Assembly: GCF_900590755.1 (NCBI RefSeq)
Contig: NZ_UUOC01000020.1
Location: 124,001-188,000 of the forward strand
DNA from: Pseudomonas viridiflava
GTDB taxonomy: Bacteria; Pseudomonadota; Gammaproteobacteria; Pseudomonadales; Pseudomonadaceae
Length of the DNA stretch: 64,000 nt
Reading direction: 5' to 3'
Under the pieces are notes generated by a model. The model was not told where the DNA came from, did not search any database, and saw nothing but the letters and a program-made list of their open reading frames with translations. The position numbers and the translations under genes were made by a program. How positions within the stretch are numbered: position 1 is the stretch's first letter; every line of letters starts with the position of its first letter. Below are positions 7,340-16,565 of this stretch, piece by piece.

Positions 7340-7690
7340 ATGACTCTTGCACCACACACCTTCTTCAAATGTCTCGGGGACGAAACCCGCGCTCGGATCA
7401 TGCTTATGCTTTCATCTGAGGGTGAGCTGTGCGTGTGCGAGTTGATCTGGGCACTGGACGATAACCAGTCGAAGGTTTCGAGGCACCTGGCCCAACTGCG
7501 GGCCTGCGGGTTACTCGCGGATCGCAGGCAGGGTCAATGGGTTTACTACCGGCTGCATCCCGAGCTCGCACAGTGGGCGCTGGATGTTCTGAACGTGACA
7601 ACGCAAGCCCACCAGTCTTGGGTTAACGACCATCAAGGACGGCTGGCTTCCATGGAAGACAGACCCCTGCGCCAGGCCTCTTGCTGCTGA
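7340..7690 (+). CDS. arsR: Arsenic-responsive repressor ArsR
   Basis: ArsR is a winged-helix repressor that releases the ars promoter when As(III)/Sb(III) binds. The 116-residue product starting at 7340 contains ELCVCEL with Cys31 and Cys33, the classic CVC metal motif at the DNA-recognition helix. [20 protein letters not shown] with WVYYRL follows, the winged HTH. A further Cys pair closes the C-terminus. The in-frame upstream ATG at 7301 would add 13 residues overlapping the operator dyad, so the later start (family length about 117) is preferred. It is followed by arsB, arsC and arsH on the same strand. Confidence 0.95.
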   Translation: MTLAPHTFFKCLGDETRARIMLMLSSEGELCVCELIWALDDNQSKVSRHLAQLRACGLLADRRQGQWVYYRLHPELAQWALDVLNVTTQAHQSWVNDHQGRLASMEDRPLRQASCC

Positions 7691-7709
7691 CCTGATTCGG
7701 AACATACCC

Positions 7710-8999
<1,290 letters not shown>

Positions 9000-9008
9000 G
9001 AGAAACCC

Positions 9009-9479
9009 ATGAAAGTGCTATTTATGTGTACGGCAAACAGCTGCCGGAGCGTTCTCTCGGAGGGGTTGTTCAACCACATGGCCCCGGACGGTTTTACTGC
9101 GGTCAGTTCGGGCAGTTTCCCAAGCGGACAGCTGAATGCACGCGCTGTGAGCACGCTGCAAGCGCTGGGCATCGTGACCTCAGGCCTCTACAGCAAAGGT
9201 TCAGAAGTGTTCTCTGATTCGCCGCCAGATGTTGTGATCACCGTGTGTGACAAGGCCGGGGGCGAACCCTGCCCGGTCTATTTTGGGCCTGCTGTGAAAA
9301 GCCACTGGGGCCTTGCCGACCCTTCGGATGTGGAAGGAACAGACAGCGAAATCCAGGCCGCATTTGACGCAACCGTCGTCCAGATTAAAAAGCGTTTCGA
9401 GGCATTCTTCAGCCTGGATCATTCGGTGCTAACACCGCAGGAACTGAAGCGCGAACTAGATCGAATAGGTGAACTGTAA
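9009..9479 (+). CDS. arsC: Arsenate reductase ArsC, low-molecular-weight phosphatase type
   Basis: ArsC reduces arsenate to arsenite for export by ArsB. The 156-residue product starts [20 protein letters not shown]: Cys7 to Arg13 form the CX5R P-loop shared with low-molecular-weight tyrosine phosphatases. [18 protein letters not shown] supplies the two Cys of the relay used by thioredoxin-linked arsenate reductases, and HWGLADPSD is the family Asp loop. Thus it is the thioredoxin-coupled class, not the glutaredoxin-coupled E. coli R773 type. GGAG lies 7 bases before the ATG. Its stop overlaps the arsH start by one base. Confidence 0.95.
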   Translation: MKVLFMCTANSCRSVLSEGLFNHMAPDGFTAVSSGSFPSGQLNARAVSTLQALGIVTSGLYSKGSEVFSDSPPDVVITVCDKAGGEPCPVYFGPAVKSHWGLADPSDVEGTDSEIQAAFDATVVQIKKRFEAFFSLDHSVLTPQELKRELDRIGEL

Positions 9480-10213
9480 TGGACGAATTTTCCTCGGAAA
9501 GCAGTCTGGATCTACCAAATCTGGATCAGGCACTGATCGACGTCGCCACACTGGATCGCCTGCAAGGCAGCGAGCAACCGACGCACAAGCCACGCATCTT
9601 GTTGCTGTATGGCTCAACCCGTGAGCGCTCTTTCAGCAGGCTACTGACCCAGGAGGCCGCACGCATCCTGACCCTAATGGGAGCCGAGGCCGTCATCTTT
9701 GATCCCTCGGGTCTGCCTCTCCCTGATGCCGCTCCGGAAGACCATCCAAAGGTTAAAGAGCTTCGGGATCTGGTGCTTTGGTCAGAGGGACAGGTTTGGT
9801 GTTCGCCAGAGCGTCACGGTGCGATGTCTGCTGTGTTCAAAGCCCAAATCGACTGGATTCCACTCACGATGGGCGCTGTCCGGCCCAGCCAAGGCAAGAC
9901 GCTGGCCGTCATGCAGGTCTGCGGTGGATCACAGTCGTTCAACACCGTAAACCAGCTGCGGATCCTAGGGCGGTGGATGCGGATGATCACCATCCCAAAC
10001 CAATCTTCTGTACCCAAAGCCTTCCTGGAGTTTGACGAAGCAGGGCGTATGAGGCCATCTGCGTACTACGACCGTGTGGTGGACGTGATGGAGGAACTGA
10101 TGAAGTTCACGCTGATGGTTCGGGGCCGGGAAACGTATCTGGTAGACCGGTACTCGGAGCGCAAGGAAAGCGCCGAGGCGCTATCCACCCGTGTCAATCA
10201 ACGATCTATCTGA
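9479..10213 (+). CDS. arsH: ArsH, NADPH-dependent FMN reductase
   Basis: ArsH is a flavodoxin-like NADPH:FMN oxidoreductase; in other bacteria it oxidises trivalent organoarsenicals or counters oxidative stress. The 244-residue product has the flavin-binding motif [15 protein letters not shown] (about residues 40-55), [20 protein letters not shown] and [17 protein letters not shown], all characteristic of ArsH. It overlaps arsC by one base, implying translational coupling, and is the last gene of arsRBCH. No clear terminator is seen after it. Confidence 0.95.
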   Translation: MDEFSSESSLDLPNLDQALIDVATLDRLQGSEQPTHKPRILLLYGSTRERSFSRLLTQEAARILTLMGAEAVIFDPSGLPLPDAAPEDHPKVKELRDLVLWSEGQVWCSPERHGAMSAVFKAQIDWIPLTMGAVRPSQGKTLAVMQVCGGSQSFNTVNQLRILGRWMRMITIPNQSSVPKAFLEFDEAGRMRPSAYYDRVVDVMEELMKFTLMVRGRETYLVDRYSERKESAEALSTRVNQRSI

Positions 10214-10305
10214 ACAAGCCGTTCTAACAGACGTGGAGCAGCTGCGGCCAACCGCAGCCAAGCATCCGTTCAATGCTGATAACTACCGTGGAATAGCTTT
10301 CCGGT

Positions 10306-10653
10306 CTACTTTGCGCCGGGCTGCGGATTCAACAGTGCTACCGTTCCTGCTGTTTCACCATGTCCTCGATATGCGGACGCAAACGCATTGAGCTTGGCCG
10401 TTGCTTGCTGAGAATGTGCAAGCTTCGTATCGGACAGCTCCCACTTTACCCGCGTCAACTCAAGAGATAACGCATCGCGCTCCCTCAGCATTTGATCATG
10501 CATTCCGATCAACTGATGAACCTGCCGCCGAGTCCTGGAAAGGTCTTTTTGCAGATCGCACACCTCCGATGCAAGCATGTGGGCTTGGTGCTTCCAGCAT
10601 TCCAGAGGGCTAGGTATTCCTAACTCATCAAATCCGGTGCAGTCGATGTCCAT
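10306..10653 (-). CDS. Hypothetical coiled-coil protein
   Basis: Not recognised. From the ATG at 10653, which has AAGGAGAGG upstream at suitable spacing, the product has 115 residues. It begins MDIDCTGFDELGIPSPLECW and then forms a long amphipathic helical region (about 25-85: LASEVCDLQKDLSRTRRQVH, RERDALSLELTRVKWEL) likely to be a coiled coil. The frame is open further upstream (to 10752) but the ribosome site argues for 10653. It is the last of six small minus-strand genes without known function between ars and the XRE regulator, and points toward arsH. Confidence 0.6.
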   Translation of the reverse strand: MDIDCTGFDELGIPSPLECWKHQAHMLASEVCDLQKDLSRTRRQVHQLIGMHDQMLRERDALSLELTRVKWELSDTKLAHSQQATAKLNAFASAYRGHGETAGTVALLNPQPGAK

Positions 10654-10935
10654 CGCGTCCTCTCCTTGCATATGCTGTATATCTGAACAGTGAGTACAAA
10701 TGTACTCCATGCCTAGATCACGTTCAAGCCAGCACCGATCAATGACCGGCACCTAGACTTGAAAATGGGCAACGAGCACCTCTGGATCCGAGCGTAACGG
10801 CGCTCGTGGCCGATGGCGGGGAGGACTGTGCGAAGGAATGAAAGCGTCTTGAGGTTGGGGAGCGGGAGGCGATACTGAGCTGAGCACTCTTTACATCGCG
10901 CTCTCAGAATTGGAAGGAGATGAGTCCTTTTTCAG

Positions 10936-11145
10936 TCAGCTGGGATCTGTTACGTAGTTCATGCATGTGGCAATTTGGTAAATCGCACCTGAAGCAAAAG
11001 GCCTAATATCCTCACGTATATCCCCGCTCATCAGCTCCTCGGCGGACAGATGGCACAGAAGATCAATATCAATGCCCATAGACGCCGCTGTGCTTAATAC
11101 AGCGATTAGCGCTTCACGGGCTTCTCTAGCTTGATTATCGTTCAT
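10936..11145 (-). CDS. Hypothetical small protein
   Basis: Not recognised. The ATG at 11145 has GGGAGG 9 bases upstream and gives a 69-residue acidic helical product (MNDNQAREAREALIAVLSTA, then IDIDLLCHLSAEELMSGD). An ATG three codons earlier directly abuts the GGGAGG and is less likely. Same orientation as its unassigned neighbours; about 280 bases of non-coding DNA separate it from the coiled-coil gene. Confidence 0.5.
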   Translation of the reverse strand: MNDNQAREAREALIAVLSTAASMGIDIDLLCHLSAEELMSGDIREDIRPFASGAIYQIATCMNYVTDPS

Positions 11146-11412
11146 GACAGACATCCTCCCTGTTATTAGCCAAGATAGCTGCCACCAGGTAAGGCGTTGG
11201 ATCATTTCGAAATAACGCCAGGCATGTGCGATATCGCAGCGGAATTCCAAGGGTGCAGGCGTTAGCATCTAGCGCTCTACACCTCATGTCTAATGACCTC
11301 ACTTCGCGAGCCTGACCGAACCATACAGGCCTTCAATGATCAGCACGTCGCTCACCTGAAGCCCGAGCGCATCCCCAATCACAGCCTAGTAGCGCATGCG
11401 AACGAGCAAACG

Positions 11413-11691
11413 TCAGAGATCGTCTTTTTCCTCGCGGATATCGAACTCCCCCCAAGCGCCCAGGTACACCATCCTGCAAGGCATTTTGGTTATGAAACCG
11501 TTTTCCAAGAGCACTCCAGGGAGGCGTCTCATCAAATCTTCCACTTCCCAGGGCTCCGGAGCAGACGGTGTAATCGTTTCAATAAACGCATGGAGATCGA
11601 AATCTCGTACGACTATGAAAGGGCCAGCCTTGTCGTAGGCTTCAAAAACACCCGACGCGATGCAGATGACTTCGCCCTCTTTAACGATCAT
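11413..11691 (-). CDS. Hypothetical protein
   Basis: Not recognised. 92 residues starting MIVKEGEVICIASGVFEAYD, with FIVVRDFDLHAFIETI, PEPWEVEDLMRRLPGVLLEN and a C-terminal GAWGEFDIREEKDDL. Composition is protein-like: alternating hydrophobic residues, acidic tail. A plus-strand frame over the same DNA (11293-11703) has a poorer composition and was set aside. The ribosome site is weak (AGGT, 8 bases). Confidence 0.5.
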   Translation of the reverse strand: MIVKEGEVICIASGVFEAYDKAGPFIVVRDFDLHAFIETITPSAPEPWEVEDLMRRLPGVLLENGFITKMPCRMVYLGAWGEFDIREEKDDL

Positions 11692-11747
11692 GAAAATACC
11701 TAGAGGTTTTTCAAGAGGCTCCGCTCACGGCAAAAACGAACAGACCG

Positions 11748-12131
11748 TTACTGGAGTATCCGTGGAGTGAAATGGTGCTGTCCCTTTACAATGCGCAGAA
11801 ATTCGCGCAGGCTCGCGCGCCCGTTGTCGCGCTGGAACGTAGCGAGCACGTACCGCGAATTGACCGTAGTCATCACCCAGAATCTGCCTTCTCGCTCGAC
11901 TTTCTGAACATCTGAAGTACGGATCAAATGACCATCGCCAAACCGCCCATACTGGTCTTTTCGGTTGTGACCAAAAACGACTCCGATGCCTGCCCGGGCT
12001 CTGATCGATACACCGCAGAGATACGCAGTGACCGGTATGTCGAAGCCATGCTCTTGGGCTTTTATGATTCGCTTGAGATCGAAATCTGTGTGGCGTTTTC
12101 CATGGAAATTAACGTCAAGAGTGTCCAGCAT
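11748..12131 (-). CDS. Hypothetical protein
   Basis: Not recognised. The 127-residue product starts at 12131 with GGAG 8 bases upstream. It reads MLDTLDVNFHGKRHTDFDLK, with a central Gly-rich beta-like part (VSIRARAGIGVVFGHNRKDQ) and REGRFWVMTTVNSRYVLATF. Beta-strand-like repeats and the basic composition suggest a small all-beta fold. It belongs to the same minus-strand run as its neighbours. Confidence 0.55.
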   Translation of the reverse strand: MLDTLDVNFHGKRHTDFDLKRIIKAQEHGFDIPVTAYLCGVSIRARAGIGVVFGHNRKDQYGRFGDGHLIRTSDVQKVEREGRFWVMTTVNSRYVLATFQRDNGRASLREFLRIVKGQHHFTPRILQ

Positions 12132-12221
12132 CTTTGCGCTCCATTAGGGTGCTGTATGGCATGAACAAGAATTCGCCACGGAACCAACGCAGCTGGTATC
12201 GTGGGGGATTGCTGGTAAATT

Positions 12222-12668
12222 TCAGGCTGATCGAATCATGCTTGAGAGAAAGACGGGCCTCAGGTTAGCCAGTGCCTCGATCTTGAAGTCTCGCTGGTGT
12301 GAGGTGTGATACACCGCTCCCTTAGCCACCTCCAATAAGCAGATTTCAGAGCCAGCCCTGTCCTCGCCTACTGTTACCCTCGTTAACGGCTCCATTTGCC
12401 ATCCTGTGGTCTTATTCATCCACGATGGCGTCACAGCCATAATCTCGGTGATAGCCAGATCAGCTCCCTGACTCACTAGCATCTCTTGAAGCTGGCGCGT
12501 GTCGTCAATCATCACCGCACACTCGCTGAGCCGACCCTCGTCTTTGACGGTAAGGGTTAAGTGATACCAAGGCGTTCGGAGAAGCCTTGATACTCCACGC
12601 CAATTGGACACGCCCTCACCGAACATCCCTGGGACGCCTATCAGGTCGTTGTCTATGGTTCTGAACAT
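12222..12668 (-). CDS. Hypothetical protein
   Basis: Not recognised. The ATG at 12668 has GAGG 6 bases upstream, giving a 148-residue product: MFRTIDNDLIGVPGMFGEGV, then WRGVSRLLRTPWYHLTLTVK and MIDDTRQLQEMLVSQGADLA. A TTG four codons earlier is possible. No membrane segment, signal peptide or catalytic motif is visible. It is transcribed in the same direction as the DUF6957-like gene upstream, with 54 bases between them. Confidence 0.55.
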   Translation of the reverse strand: MFRTIDNDLIGVPGMFGEGVSNWRGVSRLLRTPWYHLTLTVKDEGRLSECAVMIDDTRQLQEMLVSQGADLAITEIMAVTPSWMNKTTGWQMEPLTRVTVGEDRAGSEICLLEVAKGAVYHTSHQRDFKIEALANLRPVFLSSMIRSA

Positions 12669-12722
12669 GTATCGCCTCAAGCTGCTGGAGCACGTCAGTT
12701 GCCCAGCAGAACCGGTTGGTAA

Positions 12723-13067
12723 TCAGAAAAGGGAAAATATCGCTTCGATAGAAGCAGACTTGCGATGTCCCGGCCCGAGCAAGACGTAGACGGAGTTACG
12801 TGTGACGAACAGGAAGCCTTCTTCGAAGGTGGTGCCCATACTTGAGCGCACCCAATGACCTGGCTCGAAACGGCGCTGCTCGTCATCCACAACTTTGTGA
12901 GCAAACATGAACATTGGCTGACGACCAGAGGCGGCGACCTTTGCTCGCTCTTCGTCGGTGATGATGGCATCCAAGATGATCCACTCTTCGACGGCGCACA
13001 GGGGCATCCATTTGTACCGCTTTCTGGCCAAAGCGATGGCTTCATCAACGGGGAGTTCCGAGCCCAT
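12723..13067 (-). CDS. DUF6957-like protein
   Basis: From the ATG at 13067 the product has 114 residues (MGSELPVDEAIALARKRYKW, VEEWIILDAIITDEERAKVA, FEPGHWVRSSMGTTFEEGFL, NSVYVLLGPGHRKSASIEAI). I recall a Pseudomonas family of this size and pattern (EWIxLD, GxWVRST, NTVYVLLGxGxRK) called DUF6957; the match is from memory and unchecked. Function is unknown; such genes usually occur on variable DNA. An upstream TTG at 13139 would extend it by 24 residues. It is the first gene of the minus-strand run, divergent from the XRE regulator across the inverted repeat at 13168-13207. Confidence 0.6.
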   Translation of the reverse strand: MGSELPVDEAIALARKRYKWMPLCAVEEWIILDAIITDEERAKVAASGRQPMFMFAHKVVDDEQRRFEPGHWVRSSMGTTFEEGFLFVTRNSVYVLLGPGHRKSASIEAIFSLF

Positions 13068-13167
13068 TAAACCGACCCCAGGATCACCCAGCAGACCGTC
13101 TTCGATGATCCCATCCACGGCCCAAGCCCTCTCTGTCAATATCCAATAATTAGTAACTGAGGCACAA

Positions 13168-13207
13168 TACCGCCACAGCCACCAATATATCTGTTTGTGT
13201 GGCGGTA
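13168..13207. promoter_or_regulatory. 10-bp inverted repeat in the divergent promoter region
   Basis: TACCGCCACA (13168-13177) and TGTGGCGGTA (13198-13207) are perfect reverse complements separated by 20 bases. The pair sits between the minus-strand hypothetical genes and the XRE regulator, 41 bases before the regulator start. It is a candidate two-half-site operator for that regulator. Confidence 0.6.
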
Positions 13208-13248
13208 GGCAAATGCGACATACCGTCTCCTTTTATCGGGATAGTGAA

Positions 13249-13710
13249 ATGTCGCTGCGCAAATCATATGCAGCAGTAGTTCAACTGCTACGTACTCAGA
13301 AAGGCCTAACTCAAGCGAAACTCGCGGGCTCCATTACACAGGCGCACGTAAGCGACCTCGAGCTCGGGAGAAGCTCAGCGACCGTGGATATGAGTGCCCG
13401 TCTCGCCTCCGCGCTGAACGTAGAGCCGATCACGTTGCTGGCACTCGCTATCGCATCTCATGAGAAGCGCTCAGTGCGTGAGACTCTTGTCGCCTCTTTG
13501 GCCGAAGCTGAAGCCCTAGGGCTAGCGGATGCCCTACTACCGACCGAACCAAAAATAGTGACTCCACGTCGAGAGCTGGAAGCTAAGAGGAGATGGTTGG
13601 CCGTGCAGGAGCTTAAGACGAAAGGGCTTAGCCAGAGTGATGCCGCGAGACAACTAGGGCTGCCGGAATCGACGTTGCGCCGGTTGTGGCATCAACCACC
13701 AAAGGACTGA
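13249..13710 (+). CDS. XRE family transcriptional regulator with two HTH motifs
   Basis: From the ATG at 13249 the product has 153 residues. The N-terminal Cro/CI-type HTH (about residues 8-62) reads LLRTQKGLTQAKLAGSITQA, then HVSDLELGRSSATVDM and LASALNV. A second helix-turn-helix near the C-terminus (about 125-148) reads GLSQSDAARQLGLPESTLRR, of the sigma-70 region 4/resolvase kind. Two DNA-binding motifs in so short a protein are unusual. The open frame extends upstream to 13195, but that would overlap the inverted repeat. It is divergent from the six-gene minus-strand run and likely controls it or itself. Confidence 0.85.
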   Translation: MSLRKSYAAVVQLLRTQKGLTQAKLAGSITQAHVSDLELGRSSATVDMSARLASALNVEPITLLALAIASHEKRSVRETLVASLAEAEALGLADALLPTEPKIVTPRRELEAKRRWLAVQELKTKGLSQSDAARQLGLPESTLRRLWHQPPKD

Positions 13711-13866
13711 ATATCAGTCCCGATAGCGGAAATAGCCTTCCATCTGTCACCACTGATCAATTCCGCAATTTGCTTCGACGTGCCTGCGTTGCATTGCATA
13801 CCTTGCTCCGCTCTACAGGCCAATCCAGATTGCTGATCAATCATCTGACTAGGATAATCCGTTCCC

Positions 13867-14316
13867 TCAGCACACTGGCGCGAACATACCGGCGATAATC
13901 CTGGCGTCGAGCAACGCGTGGTGGGGCAGCTCTTCACCCTCGCTAGTCGGAGAAAGCGTCGCTGCGTCAGTAGGGAAATTACGAACGATTCTGGGCCAGA
14001 GCCCATCGTCGTAGGCGAGTTCGCAAAATAGCTCCCAGTCGTAACGTGGAGCGTCTGTGACAATTTCGAGAACCTCATCAAAGGATGCGAGAAACTCGAG
14101 CAGTTCCTTTCTCGCCTCGACAACTGGCAAAGCGTGCAGTCCTCCCCATAGCTGCGGAAGGACGGTCTTCAGCACGAACTCACTACAGTCCTCAGCTCGC
14201 CATGTGCCCAGCAATTCAACGTAAAATTCGCGCCCGTCCTCAGCCACCAGCGCTAAAGACACAAGCTTGGCATCAGCGTTGAGCCGGGTGAATTCGCAAT
14301 CTAGAAAGAGCCTCAT
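13867..14316 (-). CDS. DEDD-type 3'-5' exoribonuclease (Rv2179c-like)
   Basis: From the ATG at 14316 (GAGGA 9 bases upstream) the 149-residue product begins MRLFLDCEFTRLNADAKLVS. D6 and E8 of the DCEF motif are the first acidic pair of the DEDD exonuclease fold. YDWELFCEL supplies the third acid and HHALLDARIIAG the last H...D pair (DEDDh). Length and motif placement match the compact 3'-5' exoribonuclease family related to mycobacterial Rv2179c. Substrate is probably RNA ends. It is divergent from the next gene by 20 bases. Genes of this type are often found on mobile elements and phages, which fits the neighbourhood. Confidence 0.8.
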   Translation of the reverse strand: MRLFLDCEFTRLNADAKLVSLALVAEDGREFYVELLGTWRAEDCSEFVLKTVLPQLWGGLHALPVVEARKELLEFLASFDEVLEIVTDAPRYDWELFCELAYDDGLWPRIVRNFPTDAATLSPTSEGEELPHHALLDARIIAGMFAPVC

Positions 14317-14335
14317 ACCGTTGATTCCTCTACGC

Positions 14336-14701
14336 ATGACCAGCACACGTTTGAAAATGGCACAGGAGGGACTGCTGTGGAAGACTGCTCTGGCACACTT
14401 TGGCCGCAAAGGCCTCTATGAAGTGGTCGTCGATCTAGGGAAAAAATTTCAACCACCAGCCCGCGCAACCGTCGAGTATTTAGATATCGATCACGTAGGC
14501 ATTGATGTCCTAAATATTCTAAGAGAGGCCCAAGCCACCATGGGTGCGGTCGTGCTCAGTAGGCCGGTTGACCCAGGGCGGCTCGCGATTTATTCCGTCC
14601 ATGCCGAGTATCTCGCTGCCGAGGTACTGAAGATCATGCCGGTCGGAAATTTGCCGCGTAGCTTGAGGGGGGCTCGGCTTGAGACTGACTTGGGAATGTA
14701 G
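14336..14701 (+). CDS. Hypothetical protein
   Basis: Not recognised. 121 residues from the ATG at 14336, or 114 from the ATG at 14357. Neither has a clear ribosome site. Segments such as ALAHFGRKGLYEVVVDLGKK, ARATVEYLDIDHVGIDVLNI and RLAIYSVHAEYLAAEVLKIM have regular hydrophobic spacing and look protein-coding. The gene is divergent from the exoribonuclease and lies before the TIR gene on the same strand, with about 290 bases of featureless DNA between. Confidence 0.5.
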   Translation: MTSTRLKMAQEGLLWKTALAHFGRKGLYEVVVDLGKKFQPPARATVEYLDIDHVGIDVLNILREAQATMGAVVLSRPVDPGRLAIYSVHAEYLAAEVLKIMPVGNLPRSLRGARLETDLGM

Positions 14702-14993
14702 ATTTCAGGACAGATAGGAGGAGCGGCGGTCAAACGAGCAGAGCAACTCTTAAGAGGATCTGGCTGCCGTGAGAGTGCGAAATTGCACTCCGCTTGCGCA
14801 CCTGATTGCAACGGTACTGACCACTCGCTTGCATAGAATTTGACCCGCATGCCAGTAATCATGATCGACTGAGAACGGCGTATTGCAGCAGGTGGCAACC
14901 GGCAGAAATCGGCCAGAAGCGAACGTTGCGATATTCTCGCACCTAGGTCTACCGGATGCCGGTTCCCGTGCGCCGCCCTTGGTGGTCTAATCC

Positions 14994-16211
14994 ATGGATC
15001 AACATAAGAGGCGAAACGTCGTGCTCAAAGTCTTTTTGAACCACGCAGCAGAAGACAAAGCCCTGGTCATGCCGTATTTCCACAAGCTCAAGGCGCTGGG
15101 TTTTGAGCCGTGGATCGACAAGAGAATTCTTCCTGGCCAAGACTGGGATGAGATGATTCAGCGAGCATTCAACGCTGCGGATGTCTACTTGGTCTTCATG
15201 ACACCGCGCAGTGTGAGCAAGCGTGGATATGTCCAACGTGAAATAAATGATGCATTAGACAAGCAACGATATAACTTGCCAGGCGATATCGGCCTAATCC
15301 CGCTTATGCTCGCGGACTGCGAGGTGCCGGTAAAAATTGCCAGGTCTCACCAATACATCCGTCTGCCAGAGGGATGGCATGAAGTCGTTGAGTCGTTGGA
15401 GCTAGCCGCACAGCAGCGCAGTATCGCCATCCACACAGGCGTAGAGATGGGGCCTTTCCGAATGTTCCTCCGCAGGGAGCATCATCAATGGAAAGGATCT
15501 CCTGGCTACAATGTGTCGTTGAACTACCCTCATATCGAGTCGTCGCGGACTCCCAACGCGGCTCTAGAGCTCAACGAGCTCTTTAGCTCCATGCGACTGA
15601 ATTTCCTGCTGAACGCCCGACAGGCTAGGATCAATCAAGAAGAGGATCGTTTCACTGGTTGGTCTGACGTCCCAGACTGGGAGCCCACTAATTCTTGCAA
15701 TGTTTTTATCTCGCCTAGCCTCATTAGTCAGTCCATCCTGAGCTTTATTGCTCATGAAGATGGAATGTTCGCAGGGGCGGCTCACGGCTACATGTGGCTT
15801 GAAACACACAATTTTCTGATCATTGAAGATCAGTTGGTCAGAATAAGTATTGATGACTTCTTCTCAGACCCCTATCTCGCCCGTTCACCGGTTACTGAGC
15901 TTGTGCGAGAGCGAGTTGGGAAGGAATATGCAGAACGATTCGAAAGGGAGCTCGATGCCGATGATCACATCCGACTTCGCGAAGTGCTACCCAGCGACGG
16001 TTCCATTTTCAAGAACTTCCTTATCACCCCCACAGGTTTCACTTTGCTCTACCAGCAAGGTGAGCTGTTCGGATATGCCGCCGGTGCCTTCGGTGCCGAT
16101 CTTTCGTTTGACGAGCTCCGGCAGTGGTTGAAGCCTGAGGGGCCACATGCTTTCGCGAAAAACGCCAGAACGATTACTTGGAATCCGAGAATTGAAGAAG
16201 ACGGCAACTGA
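14994..16211 (+). CDS. TIR domain fused to DUF3298 (RsiV-like) domain
   Basis: The 405-residue product has a TIR domain over about residues 10-130: KVFLNHAAEDKALVMPYFHK, LGFEPWIDKRILPGQDWDEM, VYLVFMTPRSVSKRGYVQRE. E83 sits where the NAD-cleaving Glu of bacterial TIR domains lies. The C-terminal region (about 165-395) has the DUF4163/DUF3298 pattern, including GYNVSLNYPHIESSRTPNAA, IAHEDGMFAGAAHGYMWLET and, near the end, FTLLYQQGELFGYAAGAFGA with FDELRQWL. DUF3298 is best known from RsiV, an extracytoplasmic lysozyme sensor; no signal peptide or membrane segment is seen here, so this copy is probably cytoplasmic. A GTG at 15021 with AAGAGGCG upstream is an alternative start. Likely role: sensor-effector of an anti-phage or NAD-depletion system (inference). 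Confidence 0.8.
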   Translation: MDQHKRRNVVLKVFLNHAAEDKALVMPYFHKLKALGFEPWIDKRILPGQDWDEMIQRAFNAADVYLVFMTPRSVSKRGYVQREINDALDKQRYNLPGDIGLIPLMLADCEVPVKIARSHQYIRLPEGWHEVVESLELAAQQRSIAIHTGVEMGPFRMFLRREHHQWKGSPGYNVSLNYPHIESSRTPNAALELNELFSSMRLNFLLNARQARINQEEDRFTGWSDVPDWEPTNSCNVFISPSLISQSILSFIAHEDGMFAGAAHGYMWLETHNFLIIEDQLVRISIDDFFSDPYLARSPVTELVRERVGKEYAERFERELDADDHIRLREVLPSDGSIFKNFLITPTGFTLLYQQGELFGYAAGAFGADLSFDELRQWLKPEGPHAFAKNARTITWNPRIEEDGN

Positions 16212-16565
16212 AATATGCCTTACCTGGCTCAGCATATGTCGAGCTAAATTGCAGTAATGGTATTGAGCCCCCAGAGTGCTCGCAGCGTGGCGAACTGAAG
16301 GCCACCACGACTTGCTCAGGTGGAGAGCTGGCAGACATGGCATAAGAACGTCTGTGACGGCTTCGATTTTGACTTTGCCGGTGACCTTAATCGTTACCTT
16401 TTCTAAGCGCACAGCGAAAGTACCTAGGATACATTTTGTGCCGTTCGCAAGCCGGGCCTGGTGGCGTGCTCTCCTATTGGCAGCTAGAGGTCGGCTGTCG
16501 CCCCATAGCTGCGCCGCAGAAATGCGTAATAGCTGCTAAGTATTTGATTGCCTATCGCACTTAGA
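16212..16565. other. Intergenic region between convergent TIR and RES genes, no gene seen
   Basis: About 350 bases with only short overlapping frames of poor composition on both strands. No tRNA, repeat or clear terminator was recognised. Confidence 0.5.

Noticed and set aside
11293..11703. 136-codon plus-strand frame
   Set aside because: Overlaps the better-composed minus-strand frame 11413-11691 and points against the surrounding run.
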